Source of the DNA: an uncultured Clostridia bacterium
GTDB taxonomy: Bacteria > Bacillota > Clostridia > Christensenellales > Borkfalkiaceae
Length of the DNA: 39,369 nucleotides
Reading direction: 5' to 3'
Assembly (NCBI GenBank): GCA_947630035.1
Contig: CANRFW010000003.1
Location: 1 to 39,369 of the forward strand
The notes under the pieces were generated by a model. It had not been told where the DNA came from, ran no database searches, and saw only the letters and a program-made list of their open reading frames with translations. This document shows, piece by piece, positions 16,201 through 23,322 of the stretch (position 1 is the stretch's first letter; every line of letters begins with the position of its first letter). The position numbers and the translations under genes are program-made.

Positions 16201-18616
16201 CCGAAGTTGTCACCGTGAGCGGGCGCTGCAAAATGCGGAGGGTGCCGAACCGCCATGTGATCTCGTAGTTCTTCGTGACGTCGTTGCGGTTTTCGTCGTA
16301 GATCAAAGTCTCGCCCGAGGTCCTGTTCTCCTCGTCGCCCGCGTCCGTGCGGGAGGCGTAATCCGTCTCTGCGGTGTGGCCGTTTACGAGGGTGTTCTCC
16401 GCGGCGGTGTAGCTGCGCTTGGAGTGGGACCGTGCGTCGTACGTCCACGTCTCCGAGTCGGTGAGGAGGGTGACTTTGCGCTTTTCGATGGTGACGGTGC
16501 CGCTCTCCCAATGGACGGCGTAGTTTGCGGTGACGTCCTCCCCGTTGCGGTCGAGGATGCGGCAATTTGCGGGACTGTTGACGTAGGTTTCGGCGTCCGT
16601 CCACTCCGAAAAAGTCCCCTCTGCGCGGTGGCCGGGAGCGAGTGTGCCGCTCTCCTCCGTCCATGTGCGGACGGAGTGGGGGCGCGCGTCGTACTCAAAC
16701 GTGCCTGAACCTGCGCGGAGGGTGACCGCCCTCTGCGTGACGGAGAGGGTGCCGAGGGTCGGCGTTATCGTGTAGTTTTGGGAGACGTCCCGCCCGCCCC
16801 CGTCTCTCACGGTGAAGGAAAGCTCGTTGGGGATATTCCCGCAGTCGGTGATCCGGGCGACGGCGCGGGCGGTAACTACATGCCCCGCGGCGTGTTCGTA
16901 CCTCCCCTCCCCCGCGGGAAGTTCGTTGAATTCGGGATAGGTGTGCGCCGTCCCGTCGTACTCAAAGGTATACGACAGGGTCTCCACGGCGACGGTGCGC
17001 TTTTGGACGGTGACGGTGCCGTACTCCGCCTCCAAAGTGTAGTTGCGGGTGACGTCCCTCCCCGCGGCGCGGACGGTGATGCGGGGGCTGTTCGCATGCT
17101 CCCCCGCCTCGGTGAAGGAGTACGTCCCCGTAAGGAAGAGGGTGTGCCCCTCCGCAAGGGCGGTGCCCCCCGTTATCTCCACCGTCTCGGCGCCGAAGGT
17201 GTGCGCCGTGCCGTCGTAGACAAAGGTCTCCGTGCGGGTGAGAAGGGAGAGCGGGCGGGGCAGGACGGTAATGGTGCCGAAGTTTTCCTCTATCCTGTAG
17301 TTGACGGTGACGTCTTGCCCCTCCCCGTCGAAGACGGCGGTGCGGACGGTGTTGGGATAGTCCCCCACCTCCGCCGCCGAAACGTAGCCCGAGAACTCCA
17401 CGCGGTGGGCGGGGACGGGGTCGGAGGAGGTGCAGTCTTCAAAGGTGTGCGCCGTGCCGTCGTAGACGAAGGAGGGCGAGGAGGTGGTAACGGTGAGCTG
17501 CCGCCTTTCGATCTCCACCGTGCCGGGCTGCATTTCGATCTCGTAGTTGCGGGTTTTTTCGACCCCGTCCGCAAAAATCGCGACAAGGGGTGCGTTTTTG
17601 TAACTTCCCGCGGCGGTGGCGGTGAGAAGTTCCGAAAGGACGATCTCATCCCCTGCCGCAAGTTCGCCCTCCTCGAGGGTGTAGCCGCTATAGGTGTGTT
17701 CCGCCCCGTCGTAGGGGAAGGCATCGGAGGGGGTGGAGAGAACGAGCTTGCGGGGATTGACGGCAAGCTCCCCCGCCTCGAAGGTAATGTTGTAGTGAAC
17801 GGTGACGTCCTCGCCGTTCTCGTCGTAAATACGGAACTCCTCGGGGAGGTTCTTGCAGCGGCCCGCCTCGGTGAGAGCGGGGAAAGTTGCCGCAAAATCG
17901 TGCCCCTCCGCAAGCCCGTTGCCGCCGAGGACGATCTCGCGGGAGGAGTGGGGGGTGCCGTCGTATTCGAAGGAGGCATCCGCCGTCGTGACGACGAGGT
18001 TGCGGCGGACGTCCGTCACGGTGCGGGAAACAAGGTTGAAGGTGTAGGAAGAGGTGACGTTTTCCCCCTCCGCGTTGTAGACGGCGACGCCCTCCTCATC
18101 CGCTTTGACGGAGAGCCTGCCCGAAGAGACTTCCTCGAGGGTATAGGAGGTGACGGAGAGGGTATCGTCGTATTGAAGCTGCGCGGTGAAGGTGGGCTTT
18201 TCGCCGAAGACGAGGCGGTCGGTCGCCGCCTGTACGGAGACGGGGGCGGGTTCGATGCGGAAGAGGTGGGTGCCGCCGTACCGCTTGGTGCCGACGACGC
18301 TCCGCCCGAATGCGCGGCACTCGTATTCGCCCGCGGTGCGGGGCTCCTCTTCCGACCACGCCTCCGTGCCGAGAGCGCGGTACTCGAAGCCGTAGTCCCT
18401 GCCGAAGACCGTCTCCGCGGAGACGGAGATGGGCTGGCCGTAGACGAGGGTCTCGGGAACGGTCTCCGCCGTCACGCCCCCCGCAACGCCCATGAGGGCG
18501 CATGCCCCCGCAAGGAGGAGGAGAAATCCCGCCAAAAAGAGCAAGCGAAAGCGCCAGACGCGCTCGAAAGCGCGCGCCCGCTTCGCAAGTTTTTCCCGGT
18601 AGGACGTATACAGCAT
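13220..18616 (-). CDS. Giant surface protein with MBG-type repeat array
   Basis: The product is 1798 residues. GAGGAG lies 7 bases before the ATG, and the stop of the previous gene is one base away, so they are coupled. A basic N-terminus precedes one membrane helix (about 25-47); the rest should be outside the cell. From about residue 205 to 1600 it has some 17 modules of about 80 residues, each with a strand like FEYDGTAHT, a conserved GEDVTANY-type turn and a closing GTLTVTPRPI strand, the pattern of MBG domains in bacterial surface proteins. Modules with WTYDARSHS and WTYDAQPHA are nearly identical over long stretches (both contain ASRTDAGDEENR), as are their preceding modules to a lesser degree, suggesting duplication of a two-module block. 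No LPXTG sorting signal ends the protein; it stops in a Pro/Arg tail. It is probably a stalk or adhesin held by the N-terminal helix. Confidence 0.88.
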   Translation of the reverse strand: MLYTSYREKLAKRARAFERVWRFRLLFLAGFLLLLAGACALMGVAGGVTAETVPETLVYGQPISVSAETVFGRDYGFEYRALGTEAWSEEEPRTAGEYECRAFGRSVVGTKRYGGTHLFRIEPAPVSVQAATDRLVFGEKPTFTAQLQYDDTLSVTSYTLEEVSSGRLSVKADEEGVAVYNAEGENVTSSYTFNLVSRTVTDVRRNLVVTTADASFEYDGTPHSSREIVLGGNGLAEGHDFAATFPALTEAGRCKNLPEEFRIYDENGEDVTVHYNITFEAGELAVNPRKLVLSTPSDAFPYDGAEHTYSGYTLEEGELAAGDEIVLSELLTATAAGSYKNAPLVAIFADGVEKTRNYEIEMQPGTVEIERRQLTVTTSSPSFVYDGTAHTFEDCTSSDPVPAHRVEFSGYVSAAEVGDYPNTVRTAVFDGEGQDVTVNYRIEENFGTITVLPRPLSLLTRTETFVYDGTAHTFGAETVEITGGTALAEGHTLFLTGTYSFTEAGEHANSPRITVRAAGRDVTRNYTLEAEYGTVTVQKRTVAVETLSYTFEYDGTAHTYPEFNELPAGEGRYEHAAGHVVTARAVARITDCGNIPNELSFTVRDGGGRDVSQNYTITPTLGTLSVTQRAVTLRAGSGTFEYDARPHSVRTWTEESGTLAPGHRAEGTFSEWTDAETYVNSPANCRILDRNGEDVTANYAVHWESGTVTIEKRKVTLLTDSETWTYDARSHSKRSYTAAENTLVNGHTAETDYASRTDAGDEENRTSGETLIYDENRNDVTKNYEITWRFGTLRILQRPLTVTTSGHSWMYDAQSHTEDGYTVENLVGEHAFHGTIASLPEIKGVGSKKNDFIFSEFTVSAGEENVTANYKIETYVNGDLTVTPRPITIVTETEAPRIYDGIARAYEHGRPEYPDAAKLDGHEVTLRFLVPVSADVGEYPNRCEATVTAGGEDVTANYRITYSFGTLTITPRPILVETKGSSFLYDDTWHEYRGYEVLGEPNYYPLVEGHTLDITASTRIRDVGTLENEFTAGVLGEGRSLSRNYTIEYRCGTLEVTPLSVTLLSGSDSFEYDAQPHSVPSAEAVKETKLIEGHRVAADYPARTVVGETVNKPENIRILRADGTEVKEENYTKTWEYGTVTVTKRAVTLRTASGEWTYDAQPHAQQSYIETENTLVRGHTVETVYASRTDAGDEENRASDGDTRVYDEQHNDVTENYTITWEYGTLTINTRPVVVLTNSNEWQYDGKAHTEEGFTSHAPEGREDGGLVSGHSIQPTEIDPTSVKNVTEGTENVLTVTYTIVDGAGADVTKNYDVTFEYGTLVVTPRPISVETGSGVWVYDGAYHFNETCKVGAPATGQTVEGYTPVPDTALRVIDVGEPRPNMLHVTLVILDEEGEDVAANYKIEYKYGTLQITPRPITVRSGDGGITYDGEPHTFEEGWEAVYPEGYPALAGHEVRPRFTAYTRATTFRNEFTTQIFAGTKDVTNNFTITQEYGTATIYRRKITITTGDGEWVYDGNGHSTTAFTYEQAEGDRGLAPSDAIRSVTGTTVTDITDKDDEVGYVPNAGLDAIIRNRDGDIINECYEIEWKEGKLRVKTPIIIRVFTLTKEYDGEPLTYSERDYLVVKKPPDVEKSWIHAILGGSITAPGSVSLETIRSSCSGTVSDGVTDYTARNAFIFEGAEEPLKVTRRTIQIATLSIARTRGDEPLYGTETDAGGEVYWLSRGSLLSGHSIRCEVTGVLMPEEDEAENTLSNIRIYDRTGRDVTEYYRIETLYGTLRWLPDEEEPKQPVSRRLPNE

Positions 18617-18617
18617 C

Positions 18618-20042
18618 TCAATTCTCCTCGGGTCTCACTGTGAGTTTGCCCCACTCCATCCGCACGGCGTAGTAGGCGGTGACGTCCTCGCCGAGGGCGT
18701 TCACGATGCGGAAGCCGATGATCTCGTTGGACCGCCAGCCGTAGTCCGTCTGCCCCTCGCCGAAGAGGACGTCGACGATTTGATCCCCCTCCGCAAGCCC
18801 TTCGGCGGTCCACCGCATGCAGACGAGCGGGGTGCCGTCGTACGGCTTTTCCGCCGACTCCGTGCGGATGACGATCTCCCGCTTGCCGAGTTCGAGGGTG
18901 CCGAAGATCCTCTCCACGATGAAGTTCCCCGTGACGTTGTTCCCCTCCCTGTCGTACACGCGGACGGAGAAGGTGTTCGCCGTTCTGCCGACATGGGAGA
19001 GGGTGGCAAAGCCGAAGTACTCCACGCGGTACGCGGAAAGATCGATCGCGGCGGAGCGGTCGGTGACGATATGCGCCTCCTCGTATTGCAGGTCGGAAGT
19101 GTCGCCGTAGGGCGCCGTGTGCGATTCGCTCGCGCACACAAGGCGGTAGCGGTGGCAGAGGGTACACTGTAGATTTCTGTCGAATACGTGCTGCCCCGTT
19201 GCGGGGATATCCCGCTCGATCGTCTGTTTGCAGATGAGGCAGTAGTTGATCTCCACCCCCGCTTCGCTGCACGTCGCCTCCTTTTGGACGACCCACGGGA
19301 CGAGGGGGTTTACCTGATGCTCGTGTTCCCAAGGGAAGAAGCCCTCGGGGAAGATGCCGTCGGGGACGGCGTCGGGCGGGACGAGGAGCCACGGGATCCC
19401 AAGGAGGGGGAGCATTTCGGGCGGGATATTCTCCCAAGGCAGATCCTGCCACGGGAAGTCTTCGCCCAAGTCCTGCCAAGGCACCTTATCCCACGGGAAG
19501 TCTGCGGGAAGATTATCCCAAGGCATTTTATCCCAAGGGAAGTCTTCGGGGAGATCGTCCCAAGGCATTTTGTCCCAAGGGAAGTCCTCGGGGAGGTTAT
19601 CCCAAGGGACGTTCCCCCAATCGAAGTTCTCGGGCATGTTGTCCCACGGGAGGTTCTCCCACGGGAAATCTTCGGGGAGATTATCCCACGGGATCTTATC
19701 CCAATCGAAGTCGGCAGGCGCGTCTTTCCAAGGCACGTCCCCCCAAGGGAAATCGTCGGGGAGGTTATCCCAAGGGATCTTATCCCAATCGAAATCGAGG
19801 GGGAGATCGTCCCACGGGAGTTTATCCCAAGGGAAGTCCGCATAGTCCTCGAAGGGGAAGGTATCCCACGGGAAATTCTCCCAATCGAAGGACTCGAGGA
19901 GGTTTTGCCAGAACGCCTTGCGGCTGTCCTCGCTGAGGATATCGAGGTGTTTGGAGGACGCGATGAAAGAGATGCTCCCGAGCAGGATAAGCACCGCCGT
20001 TAAGAAGACACCGATAAGATAGAGAGGCCGTATCCGTTTCAT
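18618..20042 (-). CDS. Membrane-anchored protein with Trp/Pro/Asp 14-residue repeats
   Basis: The product is 474 residues; GGAGGGG precedes the ATG, 12 bases after the upstream ATPase gene. Residues 8-27 are a membrane helix. Residues 69-208 are ten head-to-tail 14-residue units of the form DFPWDKMPWDNLPE, with degenerate flanking units at 52-68 and 209-240. Trp occupies positions 4 and 9; Pro usually occupies positions 8 and 13. Then comes a Cys motif common in Firmicutes surface proteins (ATCSEAG, CLICK, DIPATGQH, CTLC; Cys258, 268, 271, 293, 296), possibly a zinc ribbon. The C-terminal third (about 305-474) is two MBG-like modules (RVYDREGNNVTGNF, KPYDGTPLV, GEDVTAYYAV), related to the array in the next gene. 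I do not recognise the Trp repeat as a known family. The likely location is the outer membrane face or wall. Confidence 0.85.
   Translation of the reverse strand: MKRIRPLYLIGVFLTAVLILLGSISFIASSKHLDILSEDSRKAFWQNLLESFDWENFPWDTFPFEDYADFPWDKLPWDDLPLDFDWDKIPWDNLPDDFPWGDVPWKDAPADFDWDKIPWDNLPEDFPWENLPWDNMPENFDWGNVPWDNLPEDFPWDKMPWDDLPEDFPWDKMPWDNLPADFPWDKVPWQDLGEDFPWQDLPWENIPPEMLPLLGIPWLLVPPDAVPDGIFPEGFFPWEHEHQVNPLVPWVVQKEATCSEAGVEINYCLICKQTIERDIPATGQHVFDRNLQCTLCHRYRLVCASESHTAPYGDTSDLQYEEAHIVTDRSAAIDLSAYRVEYFGFATLSHVGRTANTFSVRVYDREGNNVTGNFIVERIFGTLELGKREIVIRTESAEKPYDGTPLVCMRWTAEGLAEGDQIVDVLFGEGQTDYGWRSNEIIGFRIVNALGEDVTAYYAVRMEWGKLTVRPEEN
19419..19838 (-). repeat. 42-bp tandem coding repeat (ten units)
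   Basis: Ten tandem 42-base units encode the 14-residue Trp/Pro/Asp repeat. Neighbouring units are close at the DNA level, with GGGAAGTCTTCGGGGAGATC and TCCCAAGGCATTTTGTCCCA recurring on the plus strand, so the array expanded by duplication and may vary in copy number between strains. Confidence 0.9.
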
Positions 20043-20054
20043 CGCTCCCCTCCC

Positions 20055-21509
20055 CTACTTCCCGATCCGCGCAAGATAGGCGCGGCACTTGGGCATGCTC
20101 TCCTCGCCGAAGAGCGTTTCGAGATATTTGGACGCCTCGTCGAGGTCCCCCTTCCGCATGGAGAGGTCCTGATAGGCGAGTTTGCGCAAGACTTTTTTGC
20201 AGAGGATATCGTCGAGCGCCTCCAGCTCCCCGCCGCCGCAGCTCGCATAGACGGAGATATAGCTCCGTATCTGCCGCATGATGCGGTTGCCGAAGGAGAT
20301 GCGGAAGCGGTCGGCAAAGAAGGCGTCGAGCTTTGCAAGCCGCCGCTCGTTGCGCCGCGTGAGTTCGTACCCCTTCTGCGCATTCTCCGAAAGACGGTTG
20401 AATTCCGCATAGGAGACGGGGACGGACGGCACAGGCTCCGTACCCCCGAAGGGGACGGCGCGGACGTCGAGATCGACGATCATCGCACGGTCGTACACCT
20501 TATCCGAGATGGAGAAGGTGGAGTCGTCGTTGTTGGCCGTGCCGATGAACCACATGTTCTCGGGGAGTTTGATGCGCCCCTCTTTGAGACCCTTGGGGTC
20601 GTCCTCCCACTTGTCGGAGACGACTTCGAGGTACCGAAGCTCGGGATCGGGGATCTCGAGGAGGGACAGAAACTCCGCAAAGTAGTATTCGACGCGGGCG
20701 ATATTCATCTCGTCGAGGACGGTGAGATAGATCTGCCCGCTCCCGTTCGCCTCGTACATTTTACGGAGGAGAGGGGTCTCGTTGTACTTCTTGGTGAATT
20801 CGTTGTAGTAGCCGAGGAGGTCGCTCCTCTCCTTCCACATGGGTTGGACAGGGACGATGGAGGAGGAGTTGCCGAGGAATTCCCCGAACGCATAGGCGAG
20901 GGAGGTTTTGCCCGTGCCCGACATGCCCTGAAGAATGAGGATGCGGGAGACGGCAAGCCCCGCGATGAACTCGCGGATCTGCGCCTCGGTGTAGTAGAGG
21001 TGAAGATCGGCCGCCGCGAAGACGCGGAACTTTTCGCACAGTTCCGCGAGGGAGCGCACCGCCCCCTCCTTGGGCGCATCGTCTCTCGGCATCATCTCGT
21101 TGAGACGGCTGAAACGGTTCTTCTTCTCCTTCTTTGCCGCCTCCGCCGCCGCTGCCTTTCTATCCGCCCCGAGGGCGAGCTGCGCCACGTCCGCCCATGT
21201 CCTGTGATAGTAGCCGAACTGCCGCCTGCGCAGGATATTGATGACGAGGAGGATGATGAGGATGAGGGGCACCGCGAGCATCCAGAAGATGAAGAGGGTG
21301 CGGAAAAATTCGTTTTCGAAGACCACGTCCGAGATGACGGTGAGGATCTCCGCAAGTTTCCCGTTGGTGTGGAGGAGCAAAAGGAGCGCGATCAAAGACC
21401 CCCCGACCAAGAGGACGGAGACGAGAAGCAGGATGACGGAGACGGTGCGCCGCCGCGTTCTACGCTTGATCCGTGCCGCCGTCTTTTCGGCTGTCGTCAA
21501 TTCCTTCAT
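20055..21509 (-). CDS. Membrane-anchored McrB-like AAA+ ATPase (second copy)
   Basis: The product is 484 residues from ATG 21509, supported by AAGGAG 4-5 bases upstream; it overlaps the end of the coiled-coil gene by 50 bases. Two membrane helices (about 24-47 and 71-93) lie before a cytoplasmic AAA+ domain. Walker A is GMSGTGKT (Lys201), Walker B is TVLDEMN (Asp266-Glu267), and sensor 1 is FIGTANND (Asn326-Asn327); Arg341 in DRAM is an arginine-finger candidate. ERSDLLGYYNEFT and the YFAEFLSLLE helix resemble the McrB/MoxR-like group. Classical McrB is a GTPase partner of the McrC nuclease; neither a GTPase signature nor a nuclease gene is visible here. It is very similar to the ATPase at 23323-24606, with which it may form a mixed ring. 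Confidence 0.92.
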   Translation of the reverse strand: MKELTTAEKTAARIKRRTRRRTVSVILLLVSVLLVGGSLIALLLLLHTNGKLAEILTVISDVVFENEFFRTLFIFWMLAVPLILIILLVINILRRRQFGYYHRTWADVAQLALGADRKAAAAEAAKKEKKNRFSRLNEMMPRDDAPKEGAVRSLAELCEKFRVFAAADLHLYYTEAQIREFIAGLAVSRILILQGMSGTGKTSLAYAFGEFLGNSSSIVPVQPMWKERSDLLGYYNEFTKKYNETPLLRKMYEANGSGQIYLTVLDEMNIARVEYYFAEFLSLLEIPDPELRYLEVVSDKWEDDPKGLKEGRIKLPENMWFIGTANNDDSTFSISDKVYDRAMIVDLDVRAVPFGGTEPVPSVPVSYAEFNRLSENAQKGYELTRRNERRLAKLDAFFADRFRISFGNRIMRQIRSYISVYASCGGGELEALDDILCKKVLRKLAYQDLSMRKGDLDEASKYLETLFGEESMPKCRAYLARIGK

Positions 21510-23313
21510 AGCTCTCCTTGCTCTCTGCGCTTTCTTCCGTTTCTTCCGAGGCGCGCGCCCTTCTTCTCTCGGACGCGGCACTCATGGCGCCGTATTCCTT
21601 GCTCTTTTTTGCGTTCTTCTTCTGCATGACGGCGCGGAGGTTGCCGTAGAACTCCTTGCGGAGCATCTTCCTGACCCCCTCCCACTCCTCGCGCACCATT
21701 CTGCCGAGGACTTCGTATTCGTGTTCGAGGGCGTTGAATCCCTCCTCCGTCGTGAAGTCTTCCCCCGAGAGAAGCCCGTGTTCCCGCCGCAATGCCGTGA
21801 GGCGTGCCTCAAGAAGCTCCGTCTCCTTTTCGGCATGCTGCCGGTCCTTTTGCGCCGCCGCAAGCTCTTCGCGGGCGAGGGAGACTTCCTTCGCCTTTTC
21901 GGCGATCTTCTCGCGGCTCTCGCGGATGCGGGCCTCGCAGTCCGCCGTGACCCGCGCGACCTCCTCCGTGCGCAGTTTTTCGGCACGGGCGAGCGCTTCC
22001 GCATGCTGCTTTTTGAGTTCCGCCTCCGCCTCGGCGCGTTCGCGGCGCATCTCTTCGATCTTCTGCCTGTGCCGCTCTTCCGCCTCCTCCATCTCCTTTT
22101 TGAGGTTCTCGATCTGCATACTCATCTCGCCGAGTTCGAGGACGAGTTCCTCCTCTCTTGCACGGAGGTCGGCGATCGTGCGGTTCATCTCCTCTATCTC
22201 CGCCTGCGCTTCCTTCAAGAGCCTGCTGTCGAGTTCGAGGACGGCGTTGCGCTGTTCGAGGAGGATCATGTACTCCTCCATGCCGAGGCCCGTCTCCTCC
22301 ACCCGCTTTTTGAGCGCCTTGATCTTTTCGACGAGTTCGGCCTGCCGCTGTGCTTCCCGCCTCGCCTCCTCGAGTTCGAATTCCTCGCGGAGCCTCTCCT
22401 CGATGCCGAGCCCGTGTTCGAACACGAGAAAGGCGGAGAGCATGGGCGCGAGGGCGAATTCCCCCGCCACCTCTTCGGAGACGGGATCGAGACGGGTGAC
22501 GACTTCCTCCACCGTAAAGCCCTCCCCCTCATAGGCGAGAAGGTACTCATAGAGGGAGACGGCCTCCTTGAAATTCTTGTCCATGCGGAGGACGTTGGTC
22601 TTGGTTATCTTGGACTTTATCTTATCCGCCTTGGCGACTTCCGTCATGAGCGGGGTGCGCAAGAAGTGGGCAACGCTCTTTAAGATCTTCTCCATGCGGG
22701 CGATATAGGCGGCGCATTCCCCGTCCGTGGGGAAGGAGAGCGCATCGTCCTGCACGTCCGAAAGGCGGAGGGAAAAGGCGAACTTTCTCCCCTTTACGGA
22801 GACCTTCTTCTCGGAGGTAAGCTCCCCCTTATACGCCTTATAGGCGCTCGTGATCGCATCGTACCTGTATTGGACGAAATCGCGGATGCGGGTGATGAGG
22901 GCATAGAGGAAGCGGTTTTCGTACACCGCATAGTCGCTGAGCCTCTCCACCGTGTAGAGTTTATCGGGGACGATATCGTCCTCGGCCGGCTCGCGGGTGA
23001 TGAGGTCGCTGTGGCGGGAGAGGTGGACGACGGACTCGCGGGAGACGTTGCGCACCTTTTCGATGGGCTTTACCTCCCCCTCCGAGCGGATGAACTGCCT
23101 ATCCTCCCCGATGGCGTTCGCGATGAATTCGAGGCCGCGCTCGACCGCCGCCACCCACTCCTCTTCGACGTGGCAGAGATTATGGGTGACGACGGCAACG
23201 TCCCCCTCCTCCGCCTTTGCGAGCGCGGAGGCAAAAGAGAGGATCTGCCTGTCGTTTTCGAGTTCCTGTCTGAATCCGCCGAATGCGCGGTAGAGACGGT
23301 CGATCTGCGTCAT
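21460..23313 (-). CDS. Long coiled-coil protein, McrC/DUF2357-like N-terminal part
   Basis: The product is 617 residues; AAGGTGG lies 4 bases before the ATG. The N-terminal 300 residues are mostly helical and include ERLSDYAVYENRFLYALITR (YENRF at 131-135), which resembles the ENRF signature preceding the nuclease in McrC and DUF2357 proteins. That relation is tentative. Residues about 315-535 are an unbroken Glu/Lys/Arg/Ala coiled coil (for example EEAEERHRQKIEEMRRERAE). The C-terminus is polar and acidic. No PD-(D/E)XK nuclease motif, signal peptide or membrane helix is visible, so it is a cytoplasmic scaffold. Lying between two McrB-like ATPase genes, it could take the place of McrC as their partner, connecting the rings to another target. 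Confidence 0.85.
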   Translation of the reverse strand: MTQIDRLYRAFGGFRQELENDRQILSFASALAKAEEGDVAVVTHNLCHVEEEWVAAVERGLEFIANAIGEDRQFIRSEGEVKPIEKVRNVSRESVVHLSRHSDLITREPAEDDIVPDKLYTVERLSDYAVYENRFLYALITRIRDFVQYRYDAITSAYKAYKGELTSEKKVSVKGRKFAFSLRLSDVQDDALSFPTDGECAAYIARMEKILKSVAHFLRTPLMTEVAKADKIKSKITKTNVLRMDKNFKEAVSLYEYLLAYEGEGFTVEEVVTRLDPVSEEVAGEFALAPMLSAFLVFEHGLGIEERLREEFELEEARREAQRQAELVEKIKALKKRVEETGLGMEEYMILLEQRNAVLELDSRLLKEAQAEIEEMNRTIADLRAREEELVLELGEMSMQIENLKKEMEEAEERHRQKIEEMRRERAEAEAELKKQHAEALARAEKLRTEEVARVTADCEARIRESREKIAEKAKEVSLAREELAAAQKDRQHAEKETELLEARLTALRREHGLLSGEDFTTEEGFNALEHEYEVLGRMVREEWEGVRKMLRKEFYGNLRAVMQKKNAKKSKEYGAMSAASERRRARASEETEESAESKESYEGIDDSRKDGGTDQA

Positions 23314-23322
23314 GCTGCCACC

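Noticed and set aside
13211-16708. Long plus-strand open frame (1165 codons) and similar ones at 16778-18643, 22870-25287 and 24813-26612
   Set aside because: They mirror real minus-strand genes; GC-rich codon use leaves the opposite strand free of stops. Their products are Arg/Gly/Val/Asp-rich with no domain, signal or ribosome site.
19419-19838. Possible CRISPR array from regular spacing
   Set aside because: The units are contiguous and coding, with no constant repeat plus variable spacer pattern and no cas genes nearby.
19188-20003. Plus-strand repetitive frame opposite the Trp-repeat gene
   Set aside because: Its periodicity is only the reverse complement of the 42-base repeat; the minus strand has a membrane helix, Cys motif and MBG modules in the same frame.
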